From positions 2,388-66,387 of the forward strand of contig DF236951.1 in the NCBI GenBank assembly GCA_000708835.1: 64,000 nucleotides of DNA, written 5' to 3'. This document shows positions 11,501 through 23,600 of this stretch, piece by piece. How positions within the stretch are numbered: the stretch's first letter is position 1; every line of letters begins with the position of its first letter. A program made the translations under genes and the position numbers. The notes beneath the pieces were generated by a model that ran no database searches, was not told the DNA's origin, and was given only the letters and a program-made list of their open reading frames with translations. The stretch is from Klebsormidium nitens (Eukaryota > Streptophyta > Klebsormidiophyceae > Klebsormidiales > Klebsormidiaceae).

Positions 11501-14500
11501 ATGGGCCCTCCATGCGACGCTTCTTTTCCAATTGCCAGGGCCCTGCTTCTGTGCACCCTGCTCCCTGTCTTTGTCGCTTCATCGGTGGACTATAGCTCAT
11601 ACTCACGAGAGTCGATTGGGGGGAGGAATGTTCTTATTGAAGACCCGACTCCTGCATCAGTTGATGGTGGTCACTCAGAGGTACACCTGCAGGGGGACCA
11701 AGTGGCATGGAGGTTGGTACATCCTCAACGACTTCTGCATTAGCATCCTCAAGACAGCTAGATGGCAAGGCATTGGCTCTTGTTCTCGTTGACCCTTTTT
11801 AAACCCTTCGCTTAGTTTCTTAGGTCTGCTAAATGAATGGGGCCAGTTGTAAATAAGTGGCATGCTTAAACCAAGCGAAGGGTTTAAAAAGGGTCAACGA
11901 CAACAAGAGCTTGTCGAAGAAATGCTAGCCCAAGTTCGCATGAATGCAGACTTGGGATAGTGCTTCAAATCTAATCTACATTTAGCAATTGAAGTTCTGT
12001 TTGGACTGCCACCTCGAATGCAGGTGTCAAGGGCCACTATTCTCCTGTAGGTTGTACTCCTTTCCCTTCTGCATGGGCCTCTGCCATCTGCCTCATGTGC
12101 CTTGTCCTCCGCTCCTGCCAGGCCCCGCCTCCCCCTGCCGCCGGTGGCTGCGGGCGGCGTCCTTGGGTGTGAGCACAGCCGGCAGGGGCGCCACCTCGTG
12201 GTGGACGACACAGGTGAGCTGCCTCGCCCGCAATGCACTGCCAGCATCCCCTGCTGCAGGAAAGGAGGTCATGCCAGGCTCTCTTGATGTTGTGTCTCGA
12301 GAGGAGAAGCTGGAGGCTTCAAGACTCTGATTGACATCACATGCATTCCACGGATGGACAGCATTGTGCGAGATACACTTAGCCTTGTGGTTAGATGTGT
12401 CAATCCCTCACCTTAGCGACCTTTTTGTTTCTTTCACAGGCTTTGTCTGCAGCCGGGCGTCCTTCAATGGCACCTCTGGCTGCTGCATGGAGCAAAACGT
12501 GCGCGACCGCTTTGCTTGCACGTAAGCACGACCCCCCAGAGGACAGACAGCGCTACGCTTGAGATCAAAAAGTTATCACCTGCGATTGCTGAGGAATTGT
12601 GGCGGCCGCTGGCCGCAGTGGCACCCCCACGATGATCCGTGCTGAGAGCGCCCGTCTGTGCTGCAGGAGCTGCGACCCCGACCGCCACTGCTGCAGCCAG
12701 TACGAGTACTGCGTCGCATGCTGCATGGACCCCCTCAAGGTCAGCCCTGTCCAACACGACTCGCTGGTCTGGATCCCTGTGGCACCCCAGTGAGGGCGCA
12801 CCAGCGCATCAGCTGAGTGGGCAGGCAGGAGGGGCCGCTGTGCTGCTGGTGGCCCCCCCTTCTAACGCGGGCTGGTCTGTCCTGTGCAGACGTCACTAGA
12901 GGACGCCTTGTCTGCCCCCATCGCCCACCAACCGAGCGCAAGTAAGGCGGGCTGTACCTTGATGTGAAGCTGGGCATTACCCGGAGGCGTACCACATGTT
13001 GCTGCTGGACTGCTATCTACTCCCTCCCCTCCTCTCTCTCCTTGTAATGCCTCCCAGCCTGGCCGCGCATGGCCTTGTACGCGCTCAGCTGTTCCCCTCG
13101 CTGCTTTCAGAACAACAAGAAAAGCCACATGCAGGACGGCAGCCTCCTGATGCACGCTTATGTCGCCAGGGTGGGCCCACCATTGCCGGCGTGGCCCTGC
13201 CGCCCTGACCCCCCCACTTCTGCGGTGTGCAGAGCCGTTCGACACTGTGTTTGCGCTGTGCCAGAGCCGGTGCCGCTCCAACTCTGACAGCGTGGTGCAC
13301 GAGAATGCGTACAAGAGCGACCTGCACCACTGCTACAGCCTGGCCGGAGGGGGGGAGAACGCCAGTAGCGTGGACGGGGAGCACTTCAAAGGGGAGGTCT
13401 CCGAGTGAGCGCTCCTCACCCTGCAGCCTCTCAACAGTTCGGCCATTTGCCCTGCTAACTTGTTCTAGGACGTTGGCTGATTGTCTCATCGTTTGCAGGG
13501 CAAGAATGAGAGGAGGTCTTAAGTTCCTCATTGCGTTGGACACCAAGATCCTTCTGTGCTGTCAAACAATCAGGATGGGGTATGGGCAACGCCCAACTCC
13601 TGGCGTCTGCCCCTTTTGAAACTCTTCTCAACCTGGTTCCTCCTGATGCCACCCGCCCAGTGCAAGTTTGCTGACGCTGCTCGTGTCGATGCGTTGGGCA
13701 GGCCAGGACAGTCGTGCGAGGAGACGTGCGCGGGGCGGAGCATGCAGTGTCTTGCGGCAGCGCTGCGCACCATCAATACCTGCGACTGGTGAGAGAACTG
13801 ATCCGCGCGCCTTTCCACCCCGAGATGATGTCCGCCCGGTGTGCCGTCAAACAACATGTACGCTGGGACCGAGGCGCACCGCAGCGTTGTAAGCACGCCA
13901 CGGTTGCTGCGGGTCATGTGCGGACTCTCGCCAGATCTGGTGGGACCATCCAGCCCGCTGGCAGAATGATGCCTATCGTGTTTGGGTTCAGATGGCAACT
14001 TGGATGGTTAAAGAAGACGATAGGGGCTCAGAGCGTGGTAGATAAGGCTGGAGTCTCTTTGGAGAGTTGACAACTTTCTTCTAGTTTTTGAAGATTCCAC
14101 AGTTGTCCCACTGGTGATTGCGGGTCTCATTCCTGGTGTCAGGCTGAAGCAGTTCTTCACATGCGATGGCGGCTGCTCCGTTAGTGCCGGGGCCGACCAG
14201 CCCGCGGAGGTGGTCGACGATGCCCCTCCGCATCAGGTGAGCGGACGCGTTGAGGTGGCAGCAAGGGCAGCCTCCCCTTCGTTGCCTGCATACCCAGGGC
14301 TTCGACGGATTCTATAGGCCCTTAGGGAAGGTTCATATCTTGAGAAACAACGTGAAAGGAAAAGATTATAGTTGGATGGAGTGTAGCCTATTCTCAAGGA
14401 TTGTGTCATGATTTAAAAACTTTCAGTTCTCGACTTGATTTGAGCCTTGGCTTTTATTTCGTTTCTTGCAGAGACCGGGAGCTTGCCTGGTGAACGAAAA

Positions 14501-14573
14501 CGAGGAGACATTGTCATGTGAAGGGCGGCATCCAATGACAAGGAGGCTCTGCCCATGTGCAGCTGTGACCTGA
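11501..14573 (+). CDS. SPRING: SPRING / C12orf49 homolog (SREBP-regulating protein family) with Cys-rich C-terminal extension
   Basis: The animal family member is a Golgi membrane protein needed for site-1-protease activity on SREBP. Eleven exons give 338 residues: 11501-11680, 12025-12047, 12122-12213, 12440-12521, 12667-12739, 12890-12941, 13111-13170, 13233-13404, 13702-13788, 14143-14236, 14472-14573. A hydrophobic signal or anchor lies at about 8-26 (ARALLLCTLLPVF). The family core follows: VVDDTGFVCSR, SGCC, HCCSQYEYCVACC (133-145), FALCQSRCRS and SVVHENAY (208-214). Residues about 245-338 add QSCEETC, the NTCDWLKQFFTCDGGC stretch, GADQPAEVVDDAP and a final TRRLCPCA. The exon 8 to 9 join is uncertain: 13404 to 13702 keeps frame, while the acceptor at 13661 gives a more family-like start (ALGRPGQSC) but needs an unseen small exon. 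Reading through 13405 would stop at 13406-13408 (245 residues). Function in an organism without known SREBP is open. Confidence 0.85.
11776..11910. mobile_element. 135-bp near-perfect inverted-repeat element (MITE-like) in SPRING intron 1
   Basis: The arms 11776-11818 and 11868-11910 are 43-nt inverted copies differing at 2 positions, separated by 49 nt. The inner part of each arm holds GTTGACCCTTTTTAAACCC and its complement. A possible 3-bp target duplication TTG flanks both ends (11773-11775 and 11911-11913). It encodes nothing. It lies within the first intron (11681-12024). The transcript could form a long hairpin there. Small size, long perfect arms and no frame fit a MITE. Confidence 0.75.
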
Positions 14574-16964
14574 CTGTCCTTTACGAGCATCGCTTTGCAG
14601 TCGGTCGGAATGCTCCAAAATTTAAGCATCATCTTTTTGGTTTGAAGAACGAAGAATAGTAATCATTCATCGTTATGAAAGAAGGAATGTCATTGTGCCG
14701 AAGAAGTGTGTATCGGATGGCGCCATCATGCCCAAAGCTCCGGCCATGTCAAAGCCATTAATTATGCGATGCCGCAAAACAAGCATACCAGACCCGCCAT
14801 GTCCAGCTGTTTTGACACCTTATTATCATCTCGAGTACGCCCGGTAATGACACATTTTATTCGTTCTCTGATTGGTCGAAATCCTTTACCATTGACTTCG
14901 TTGACCACGAAGTTACCTGATGTAAATCGCACCGCACCCTAAATTGAAATAGAATAAAATCGACACCGTCCAGCTTCCAAGCCAACGGAAGAGATATATC
15001 ATATATGTCAGTGGAGTCCGCCGCACTGAGCGACTACGGTATGCATTGAATCATACCTAAGTAACCTAACTCTTGTCGGCCGGTCTCCCCTAACCCACAA
15101 ACTTAGGTTCAATCTAAAACCCCAGAAAGAAGTGTGAATTTGAGCACAGCATTTGACCCCACTTCAGTGTGATACGGTACCTGGGCAAAAGTCGGAGCTG
15201 GTTAGGTAGATGACCCGGCACTTAATCTGGCATGAAACCCGAGTAAGGTGGCCATTCTCTTTAAAGAGTTCCGTAGTACGGTGTAGTGTCGCATGTGCAA
15301 TGCACCTATGTCATGCACATACATGACATACGTGGTACGAACATATACATTCTCCAGCTTCATGATAAGTGCGGGACCTGTACATTCCGTCACCTGAATG
15401 ATCTCGAACGTATCAGGGAGTCACTCCAAAAAGTTGGAATATATTTGCCAACTGTTTAGTGCATCCATACGGGCCTGCTGCAGTGGTGGAACGGCCGCCC
15501 GGGCTGACGCCCCACCTCCGCGCGTCGCCCAGCCCGACCCTGCCCCCGCTGGTTCAAGGGCCTAAGGGTGTAGCCCCCGCAGGTGTAGCTACACCTGCGC
15601 CGCTAACGGGGATAAAGCGGCCCCCCGGCCGGAGACAAACACAAATCATGCCCGGCCCCTGGTAATGCAACCACGTCCGCGGGCCTCACTACGGGGGGCC
15701 CTAAGAAGAAGGAGTTCCCCAGCGACCATATCCTGATTGTCAAAGGGATCAGCCCAGACAAGTGCCTCATTGATTTCACTTGGGACGTCCAGAAACCACA
15801 CTTCGGTGCGGGCTTCGAGCGCCGCACCATTAACTCCAAGGTCGCCCCTTCACCAAACAGGGCCAGCCGAGGCGCATGTGGGGCGCCTGCTTCGGCTCGC
15901 GGGCAGATGTTGACAATGCTTGGGCCGAATACCGTCCCCTCAAGAAAACCCTTCTTGAGACGGGCATCATCATCGAGCGCTGCAAGCCTGACCCGAAGGC
16001 GACAACAAACCGCCCAGCGGGATCGGGGCCAGATCTAGTGGAGAACGCATTGGAGCACAGTCATGCAATTGCGGAAGCTGCGGCGGGGGAGCCTTAGCGG
16101 CGGCTACCGAGGTCGGCGCATCAATGCTTACGCCCGAGTAGCGTATTTTCATTTGAGTCCGTTGCTTACGAACGTTATATGCGCTCTCCAGAACGCTCAC
16201 AGTATATTGTTACTCTTGATACAAATGACCGGCCATTTTGCACAACGGAAACGTACTACCACGGCTTTCTAGCAAGCTTGCCGGTTCATATGCTCGCCGG
16301 GTGGTGGTTGAAACACTGAAACATGTGGCAGTTGGTGGGGTATTATGCAACATGCAAATTTGAAAGAACATCATGTCTTGTATAAAAAGAATGTCAACAG
16401 CTCTTGCATACCCAGCGATCATGTGTGCCACGCAGCCCGCATACATGCGTTAAGACTGACAAACTGTTAACAAGGGCGAAGGAACTTACAGAGTGTTAGC
16501 ATACTTTCACGGTGCGGTCTAGTTGATTTGGAGGATTCAATATCGCTGGCCCCCAATTTCAACCGCCAACTGACTGCAGTGCCAGGCTGCAACCTGAAAG
16601 TTGACTCGTCTCTTATCAAGCCAGTATGACATAAGTAATCCATGGCATCTTGTTGCATGATTGTAAAGATTTGGAGTCGTGCACGACGAGAACCGTCTGT
16701 GTCCTCAAGGCCGTGAACATGTTAGAGGAACTCCAGTTGATTTGAACGAGAATCCACTCCTGATCGAGATGGTCGAACAAGTAGTCCCGAGGTTCAGGAC
16801 AATCCAATCATCAGATGCAGAAGCAGGACTCAAGAGCTTTTCAATACTTCCATTTCCAATGCATGCGTTACGAACCTGCAAAATCACTGCAAAGCTTCCG
16901 ATGTCTGGACCACATCAGACCCGACCATAATCTTCTTATTGCCTCCATCTTTGGTTTGACCCGT
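14574..16964. other. Tail-to-tail intergenic region between SPRING (+) and MDH (-)
   Basis: This contains AT-rich DNA with no supported gene, plus a GC-rich decayed coding remnant at about 15470-16115 described separately. A GATACGGTACC word lies near 15171. Short frames at 16210-16930 on both strands match nothing known. No RNA genes seen. Confidence 0.5.
15470..16115 (+). pseudogene. Decayed coding remnant, copy 1 of a dispersed repeat
   Basis: A GC-rich island sits in AT-rich DNA. One plus frame reads KKKEFPSDHILIVKG and LIDFTWDVQKPHF from about 15704 on, then coding character moves to another frame (MWGACFGSRADVDNAW from 15876 to the stop ending at 16097). Near its end, LVENALEHSHAIAEAAAGE matches the copy at 19826-19984 (LVDNALEHTRALAEAAAGE). 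Two extra bases after GGGGAG create a stop in copy 1. I cannot name the family; a retroelement or a multicopy host gene are both possible. The shift of frame and the second copy argue for a dead repeat. Confidence 0.5.
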
Positions 16965-19390
16965 CTACTGATTTGCAAAGCTGACTCCCTTGTCGATGCT
17001 AGCCTTGAGCTCGGCCTTCAAAGCCTCCAGCCCCTTCTGCTCATATGCACTGAGCGTGCCCAGGCCCATAACCTCCTCTGCACCAGACGGGCCCAGCCGC
17101 ACCTGCACAGAGAGACACCCCACAGAGGTACAACTCAAGGATGGGACAACGGACTGGTGGCTCCCGTCTACACCAGAGACCGGCTCCTTCTGAAAGGAGT
17201 TGGTCCAGATGACTCAAAACCCATGCTGGCACTGAACTTTCCAGGCTCTTGGAGATAACTCCGCTCCTTATTCCGGAAGGTCAAAGAAAGATGGAACAAG
17301 CTCTCGATCTGTTGGAGTTCTGGATACATTCCCCCCTCCAACACCCACTGGAAGCCCCTTACGCCACGCAGAAAAGGCAAAAGACGCTGGAATGCATTGT
17401 GCCCATACGATGAAAGCCTGGGACAACGGACTCTAAGGTTTGTGCAGACAGTGCGATGCCTCCTGCTGACATGCTAGGGAATGTGCTTTTCCAGGTGCAT
17501 ATTGACGGTGCAACCCCCCCCCAAAGCACATGGCAGTGGCCCACCTTTGAAGAGAAGTACTGCAGGCCTGGGACCACGCTGGACTCCACGTACGCACACT
17601 GCACTTGGTCGGTGGCGCCATTGAGGCCCTTCAGGACGGCGTCAGCGAACAAGGCGCCAGCATAGCTGCACAGGAGGAGGGGCCCCTTAGCCCAGAGCCA
17701 CTCGTCGTCCTCAGCTGCCCATGCTCTGCCCATTCAGCAATCAAGACGAGTCCAGCTCCACCAAGGTTGCCCAACATTTTGAGGAACCGGTGTGCGTGTG
17801 CCCTCCCGCCACTCACGCCATTGACAACGTTGCCGAGCCCTTGCCCGCCTTGGCCTGCACGACCTCCGTGCCACCATCCTGGGTCCGCTTCGTCAGGGCC
17901 TCCAGCTCCTCATCAGTCAGAGTGACGCTCGGGGTAGCCTGCACGACAGGCAGACAAAACCATCAGCCCCCCGGGTGAACAGCCTGTCACACATGCACAC
18001 CATATACGACCAAACAAGCGTGGCGCAGAGGCCGTCAAGAAGCAGGTCCTCAGAATGTTCAGAGCCGAGGCAGGGCGCGGGTAGACTGGTCTCTGTGGCT
18101 GGTGCTCACCTGTGAGAAGAGGGGCAAGATGGTGACCCCAGCATGGCCACCAACCACAGGGACATCAACCGCTGCACAAGCAAAGCCACAATTAAGTCTG
18201 TGGCTCCCAAGGAAAGGCTTCAGAATACATTGACCAATTTTGCATTCTCTTCAGGATCCTACTTGCAGGGCAAGAGGCGCACGCACTCCGTTCTCACATG
18301 CGATCCCTAGTAGCAATTCCACTCACATTGCACATCCAAGCCCTTCTTTGCTGCCAGGAACGTCCTTGCCCGCACAACGTCCAAAGTGGTCACGCCAAAC
18401 AGTCGCTTGGGATCGAAGGTGCCGGCCTTCTTGAACGTCTCCGCAGCAATGGGAACTGTGGAATTGACCGGGTTGCTGATGACCGTCACCATGGCAGAGG
18501 GGCTGTACTTGGCAATTGCCTCGGCCAGGGTCTTGACAATTCCCGCATTGATGTTGAACAGGTCGTCACGCGTCATGCCGGGCTTGCGCGGCACGCCCGC
18601 CGGGATGATGATCACATCCGCACCAGTCAGGGCGGCCTCCAGCTCCTCAGGCCCAGTGTGGCCGGTGGTCTGCGCAAGCAATGGTGGTGGTCATCGCAAG
18701 GAGATACATGTGACCAGCAGACAGTGCCTCTATGCCAGGGCATCCAGAAGAAGCTGCTGCAGGGATTGGATTGCAGAAGTCTGATTAACATCATCTGCAT
18801 GGACTGAACTGCATAGAGCAAACGGTGGTGCAGAAAGGTCAAGTGACAATTGAAGCTATTTAAATCAGCGGATACCTCTGCAGTGGTGTTAATGTGGCTG
18901 ATGTCAGCAGCTACCCCCGCAGTCCCCGCAACATCGTACAGCGCCAATTTGCCAACAGCAGGATTCAACTTCATGAGCAGCCCTGCACAAGGTCAAATGG
19001 TAGAATTTTAATCAGAATCTGCTGATGCTGCGCGTGTCACTCTGGACAAGGAGAGGTGTGCAGAGGCATCATTCAGCCTTTACCAAACCAATAGCCACAC
19101 ACCAATGATCAACACCGTATAAGACACTTTGGCTCTCCATCCCTTCCAACATGGCAATTCACTATGGCCCGCACAAAGTCTGCACCAATGCATAGCCCCT
19201 CCCACCAACCCCCTTGGATCCAAAATAACCATCAGAACGAAACAGAAAAGTTACCTAAGGGTTGCCCAATGCCGCCTCCTGCTCCAAGGATTGCCACCTT
19301 CCTCTTCTGGTCAGCCGCAGATGACATAGAGCGCTGCAGCGGAGGAACCGCCTGGCGCAAAGCGGGCAGAATCTGCTTCAGGAACGCCAT
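16965..19390 (-). CDS. MDH: Mitochondrial NAD-dependent malate dehydrogenase
   Basis: Interconverts malate and oxaloacetate with NAD in the mitochondrial matrix. Seven exons keep phase and give 342 residues: 19390-19255, 18982-18876, 18669-18327, 18171-18110, 17938-17817, 17665-17545, 17102-16965. Residues 1 to about 25 ([19 protein letters not shown]) are a basic, amphipathic presequence with no PTS2 signature, so mitochondrial is favoured over peroxisomal. The nucleotide-binding loop GAGGGIG is at 36-42. The substrate arginines lie in VPRKPGMTR (R109, R115), and the catalytic histidine is in GGHAG (H205). The C-terminus [11 protein letters not shown] is typical. Length equals the family norm. 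GGTACC-rich DNA lies 160-260 bp upstream of the start. Confidence 0.96.
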
Positions 19391-19825
19391 GCTGCTCAGT
19401 TACCGGTATCAGGCGAACGGTGATGTTGATCCGAAAAGGGATCTAGAAGTTTGAGGACTTTGGACAGGATGCTGCTCAGATTCAGCCTTCAGGATCTCGA
19501 CCTCATGCAGAACAAATCGATCATCTACCGTGCAATGCCATATGCAAGCCTGGTACCACCTGGTACCCAGGTATATGATAGCGGGAGCCTGAAGGTATCT
19601 ACCGGTAGGTACCGTAGCCTTAACGCTGTCTCTACGTATACTAGCCTAGGTACTGTCTCCATGCCTCCTCCCACCCTCCTCCATTGCTCCATGCCAGAAT
19701 GCCAGGCCTCCTCCATTGCTCCAACATTGATATAAGCCCCAACTTGATGTACATTGCGAGGAATTATTCAACCTTCAGCAAGTGTCCAATCTTGTTGCCA
19801 AGCCACCTAGCTTCTTTCGGCGACG

Positions 19826-19984
19826 GAGCTAGTGGACAATGCACTGGAGCACACCCGGGCACTTGCGGAAGCCGCGGCGGGGGAGTTGGCGGCGGCTACC
19901 GAGGTCAGCCTTAGCAGCGAGGAGTCTAACGCCATTACCGACCTTATCTACAACCGCTTCGGCAAGGGCAAGGACAAGGAGTAG
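19826..19984 (+). pseudogene. Copy 2 of the dispersed coding remnant
   Basis: This open stretch has 52 codons and then a stop. It reads ELVDNALEHTRALAEAAAGE, then LAAATEVSLSSEESNAITDL, and ends RFGKGKDKE. The first half matches the remnant at about 16031-16115 at DNA and protein level. It has no start codon in frame and lies alone in intergenic DNA, so it is a 3' fragment of a repeated gene or element. Its acidic and basic tail looks like a real protein C-terminus. Confidence 0.5.
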
Positions 19985-20163
19985 TCACCTAGTTGGAGCA
20001 CTCAGATGTATCGGGTCAACTCGGAGGTAGTCTCATAGTCGCATTCGAGCCCCGTTGCATACAAGCATTTATTTGCTTTGCACAACGCCATGATCGAGTG
20101 GCACACCATGCATGCTAGTTGAATTGCTTGTTAGCCGCCATGTAGCATTAGGGTTTGCATATC

Positions 20164-20214
20164 TTGCTGGACATGACTCGTAGCATTAGCAAGTTGCTGG
20201 ACATGACTCGTAGC
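20164..20214. repeat. Short direct repeat, 30-bp period
   Basis: The 21-mer TTGCTGGACATGACTCGTAG plus C occurs at 20164-20184 and again at 20194-20214 without mismatch. The spacer is nine bases, giving a 30-bp unit present about 1.7 times. No function is evident. Confidence 0.8.
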
Positions 20215-20688
20215 CGTAGGAAGTTGCAAAGTCAAAAACAAATTCCCGGCCGCGCCGGAGACCATGCTCCACAGCCATGGCGGCTAATTGGGCGATAATA
20301 AATTGGAAGTTACCATCGGACCTAAGTCGATAATGCTTCAATCTCATGTGCAGATATAACAAACTTCGGAAGTAAAAAGAGGTCTTATTTGCTCGAAGGG
20401 TGCATGCATATGCTTGACAACATTCTCGATTCGCAACATACATCTAGCACTACCGTTGATATCTCATTTCTAGTTTATCAATGTCAATGACAATGTATCG
20501 TGTATTGCAAGACCTAGAACAATTGCACCTAGGGAAAGTCTGACACTAATCAATCAGTTCAACATGTTGTTGAAGCTCTATTTTACCCCTGCATCGAAGA
20601 AGGCGACCGGGCCTCTTTCGAGAGTTTGAAAACCAAGGGAACGCGGGCTGGGCATCCTAGAACTTTACCTACAACGAGCCCCTCTCCT

Positions 20689-23600
20689 TCAAGGGGACAA
20701 TACTAGGGCTTTTATTGTTCCCTGACTATTTGCGGCTAGCATTGTAGAGCTGTCTTCCTTCCAACATACAGCACTGATAAAGTGTCCAGCGTCATCTTCG
20801 CTTTCTTCCCCTGTAACAGGATCTGTGCAGCCAAACTTGTGAACTGCAGCGGCTTTCGACATAGCCTGCACGGAAAGCCAAAAATGTCGCTCAAGAACAG
20901 CATGCTCAACGACGACTTCGCTCACGTTTTGCTGCAAAAAGTTGTGCTTACTACATACAATCTGCTACTGCGTGCAAGAGATGGAAGATCATGTGTGCCT
21001 TGCTCAAAAAGGCTGTCAGGTGTCAATGTCTCCTTGAAGCGGTCAGAAGAAGGGCCCTTACCTTATAATACACATAAATCTCGTTTGTCTCACTGCCGCA
21101 GGTGACGTAATCCTTGTTGACGGATAGACCCACAAAGTTCTTCTCGTTGGTGTGGCCCCTCAATGTTCGCATCTGGAAATGAAGCAGAACGTTTCTGTCA
21201 TGCACTGAGAGGGCACGAGATTGGGAAAACTGTTCTGAGACTGAGATTGCCTCACAACCGATTCAAGGCGTCCAAGGCTTCAACGCAAGCAGCTAAACGA
21301 AGGCTAATATTCATTACGGGGAGCGCACGTGCGGTCCCGCAAACAAAGAAGATCTCCGAAAAAGAGCTTTTCGGTGTTCAAGATGAACGATCTCGATCTT
21401 CCGTTGGTCCATACCACCCCCCCTATCCACCTTCGATGAATCCCAACCCAGCAGACTAAGCGGCTCAACGATTTGCCCCTGAAATCTCCCGCTCTGACTA
21501 CTAGGACCGGCCGGGCTAGCTCACCAAGCAGTTCTCTTTCACGTCCCATAGCCGCAGCGTGCTGTCGGTGGACGCTGAGGCGAGCTCAGTCTCATTGATG
21601 AACTTGACATAAGACACCGCCTTCTTATGACCCATAAACACAAACAGCGGCTCCTGCGGCTTGCGAAGATCGAAGTAGTGGATGTGGTGGTCGGCCGAGC
21701 CCACCTGCATCAAAGTTGAGACGACTCAGGTTCCCCAAGATATAACAATTTCAACGGCCCAAAAACCGACTCTCCAGTTTGAAGCTGGCAACTCAGGCCA
21801 ACTCCCCGTTCTGAGGCTGGAAGCGCTGAAGCAGAAGTGAAGTGCAAGCCTCTCTCATGCTTCTGAACAGGAAACGCCGTCTGAATCTGCTCAGGTAGGT
21901 TGACACGCTCAGTCTAGCGGAAACGGGTCCAGCGTGTTTGGGTTCCACACGAGCAAACACTTGCTCTTCCCGATGTCGGGTGTTCTGGGCCTCACCGCCA
22001 CGAAGTTGCTGGACCCCGGGTTGTACTTGACGCAGCAAATATTGGCCTTCATGTCGATGTTGAGCACGCTGTTCTCCTCGCGCGTGCTCCACACCTTGAC
22101 CTTCCCGTCGTCGCTTCCCGACACCAGCTGCGTCGGCTCCGTGCGGCTGAAGTCCACGCTCCAGGCGCGCTTCTCGTGCTCCTCGTACTCCATCACGGAC
22201 TGGCACGTGTTGATGTCCCACACGGTGACGATGCCCTCGTAGTCGCTGCTGGCGATGTGCGCCTTGATGTACTTGTTCCAGCTCAGGCAGCTCAGCTTGG
22301 AGCGCGTCGACATCTCCACCACGGGGCAGTGCACGTCCGCCATCTCGTTCACCACCGTCGTGAACTCAAAAACCTTGATGCGCCGCGACACGCCAGCCGT
22401 CGCAAACAACTCGTTGTCCCGGTCAAACTCGATGCTGCGGCACACGGTCAACCAATCAGCAAGCAGCACATCAAACTCTTGCTCGCCAGAGCCCACAAAA
22501 CGAAATCATGGGTTCTTGAACCACGGAGAACTGTACGCTCAATCTTTAACGGCATAGAGCAGAAGGTTGCCTCTCAACACACAGCCGCGTGTATCAACAG
22601 CTGACCTCTACATTGTGCAGGCACGATTAAAAGGCAGATGAAGGCAGAGATCAAAAGGCAGATGAAGGCAGAGATCAAAAGGCGATGAAGGCAGAGCGCG
22701 ACAAATATAGGCAGCTGATGGAAGCAACAGGAGCACTTCCCACCTGGAGACGATGTTGGATGAGTGGAACAAGTCGCCGTGCCGCAACTCAGCCACGACC
22801 CGGAGTTGACTGCAGGGAAGAAACCCGGCAGTCAGGCTACTCGCCAGGTGAATACCAACAGGAACGGAACGATCACATATGCACCAGACAGTATACAGGA
22901 AGGACGATCCAAGAAGTGCCCTCGCAGGAGTTGAGCCAGAGACAAAGGTTCGCTGTGGGTGTGGTACTGACCTGTATTTGGTGTAGGCAGACAGGATGTG
23001 CGAGAACTGGTCCAAGCCGGTGGCCCGCCCGTGCTTGTCCCTGGCCCGCCCTGCTGGCGCAGCGGCAGGCTCCCCAGGGCCAGGCACCGCCTCCTTCTCA
23101 GCCTCTTGCACGCGTGCGCTCTTGCGCCGCTGGTTCAAGTAGACCGCCTGAAGGTCGTCAAACTGCAAACAAGCAAGGCAGATGAGTGGGGCGCGGACAG
23201 GGCAGCCTTGCTCGTACATACACCGCCGTAATGTGCAGATTTGCACACATCAAGCCAGCCATGGCAAAAGCACCTCAGGATGGAACATCCTTACTTTTCC
23301 TGCACAATACCCACCTTTTCAGGTCTATCTTTTGCTGTTGCCCGTTACTGCGCCCCACACTTCGAAAAAAGTACGGCTCTCTGCCAAGGAAATCGCCCAG
23401 TCCTAACCATTGGCAGATTCCAAGTAAGTTGAGGCCCAATGCCAACAGAGATATTATCTGCTCTGTCCACCAGATCTTGACGCCACTGGGACTGCTGGCT
23501 TGCCCTGAGAAAGCAGGAGTTGTGACCCTTTCTATTCTCAAGTCCTGTGTCCTTCTGTGGCGGCAGGCGACGAGCAAGAAGGACAAAGGGGTATGGGTGC

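Larger units (their letters stand above)
19391..20688. other. Intergenic region between MDH (-) and COP1 (-)
   Basis: The first 260 bp should carry the MDH promoter, with GGTACC words clustered at 19548-19620. A decayed repeat copy lies at 19826-19984 and a short direct repeat at 20164-20214. The rest should hold the COP1 3' untranslated region. No other gene is supported. Confidence 0.5.
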
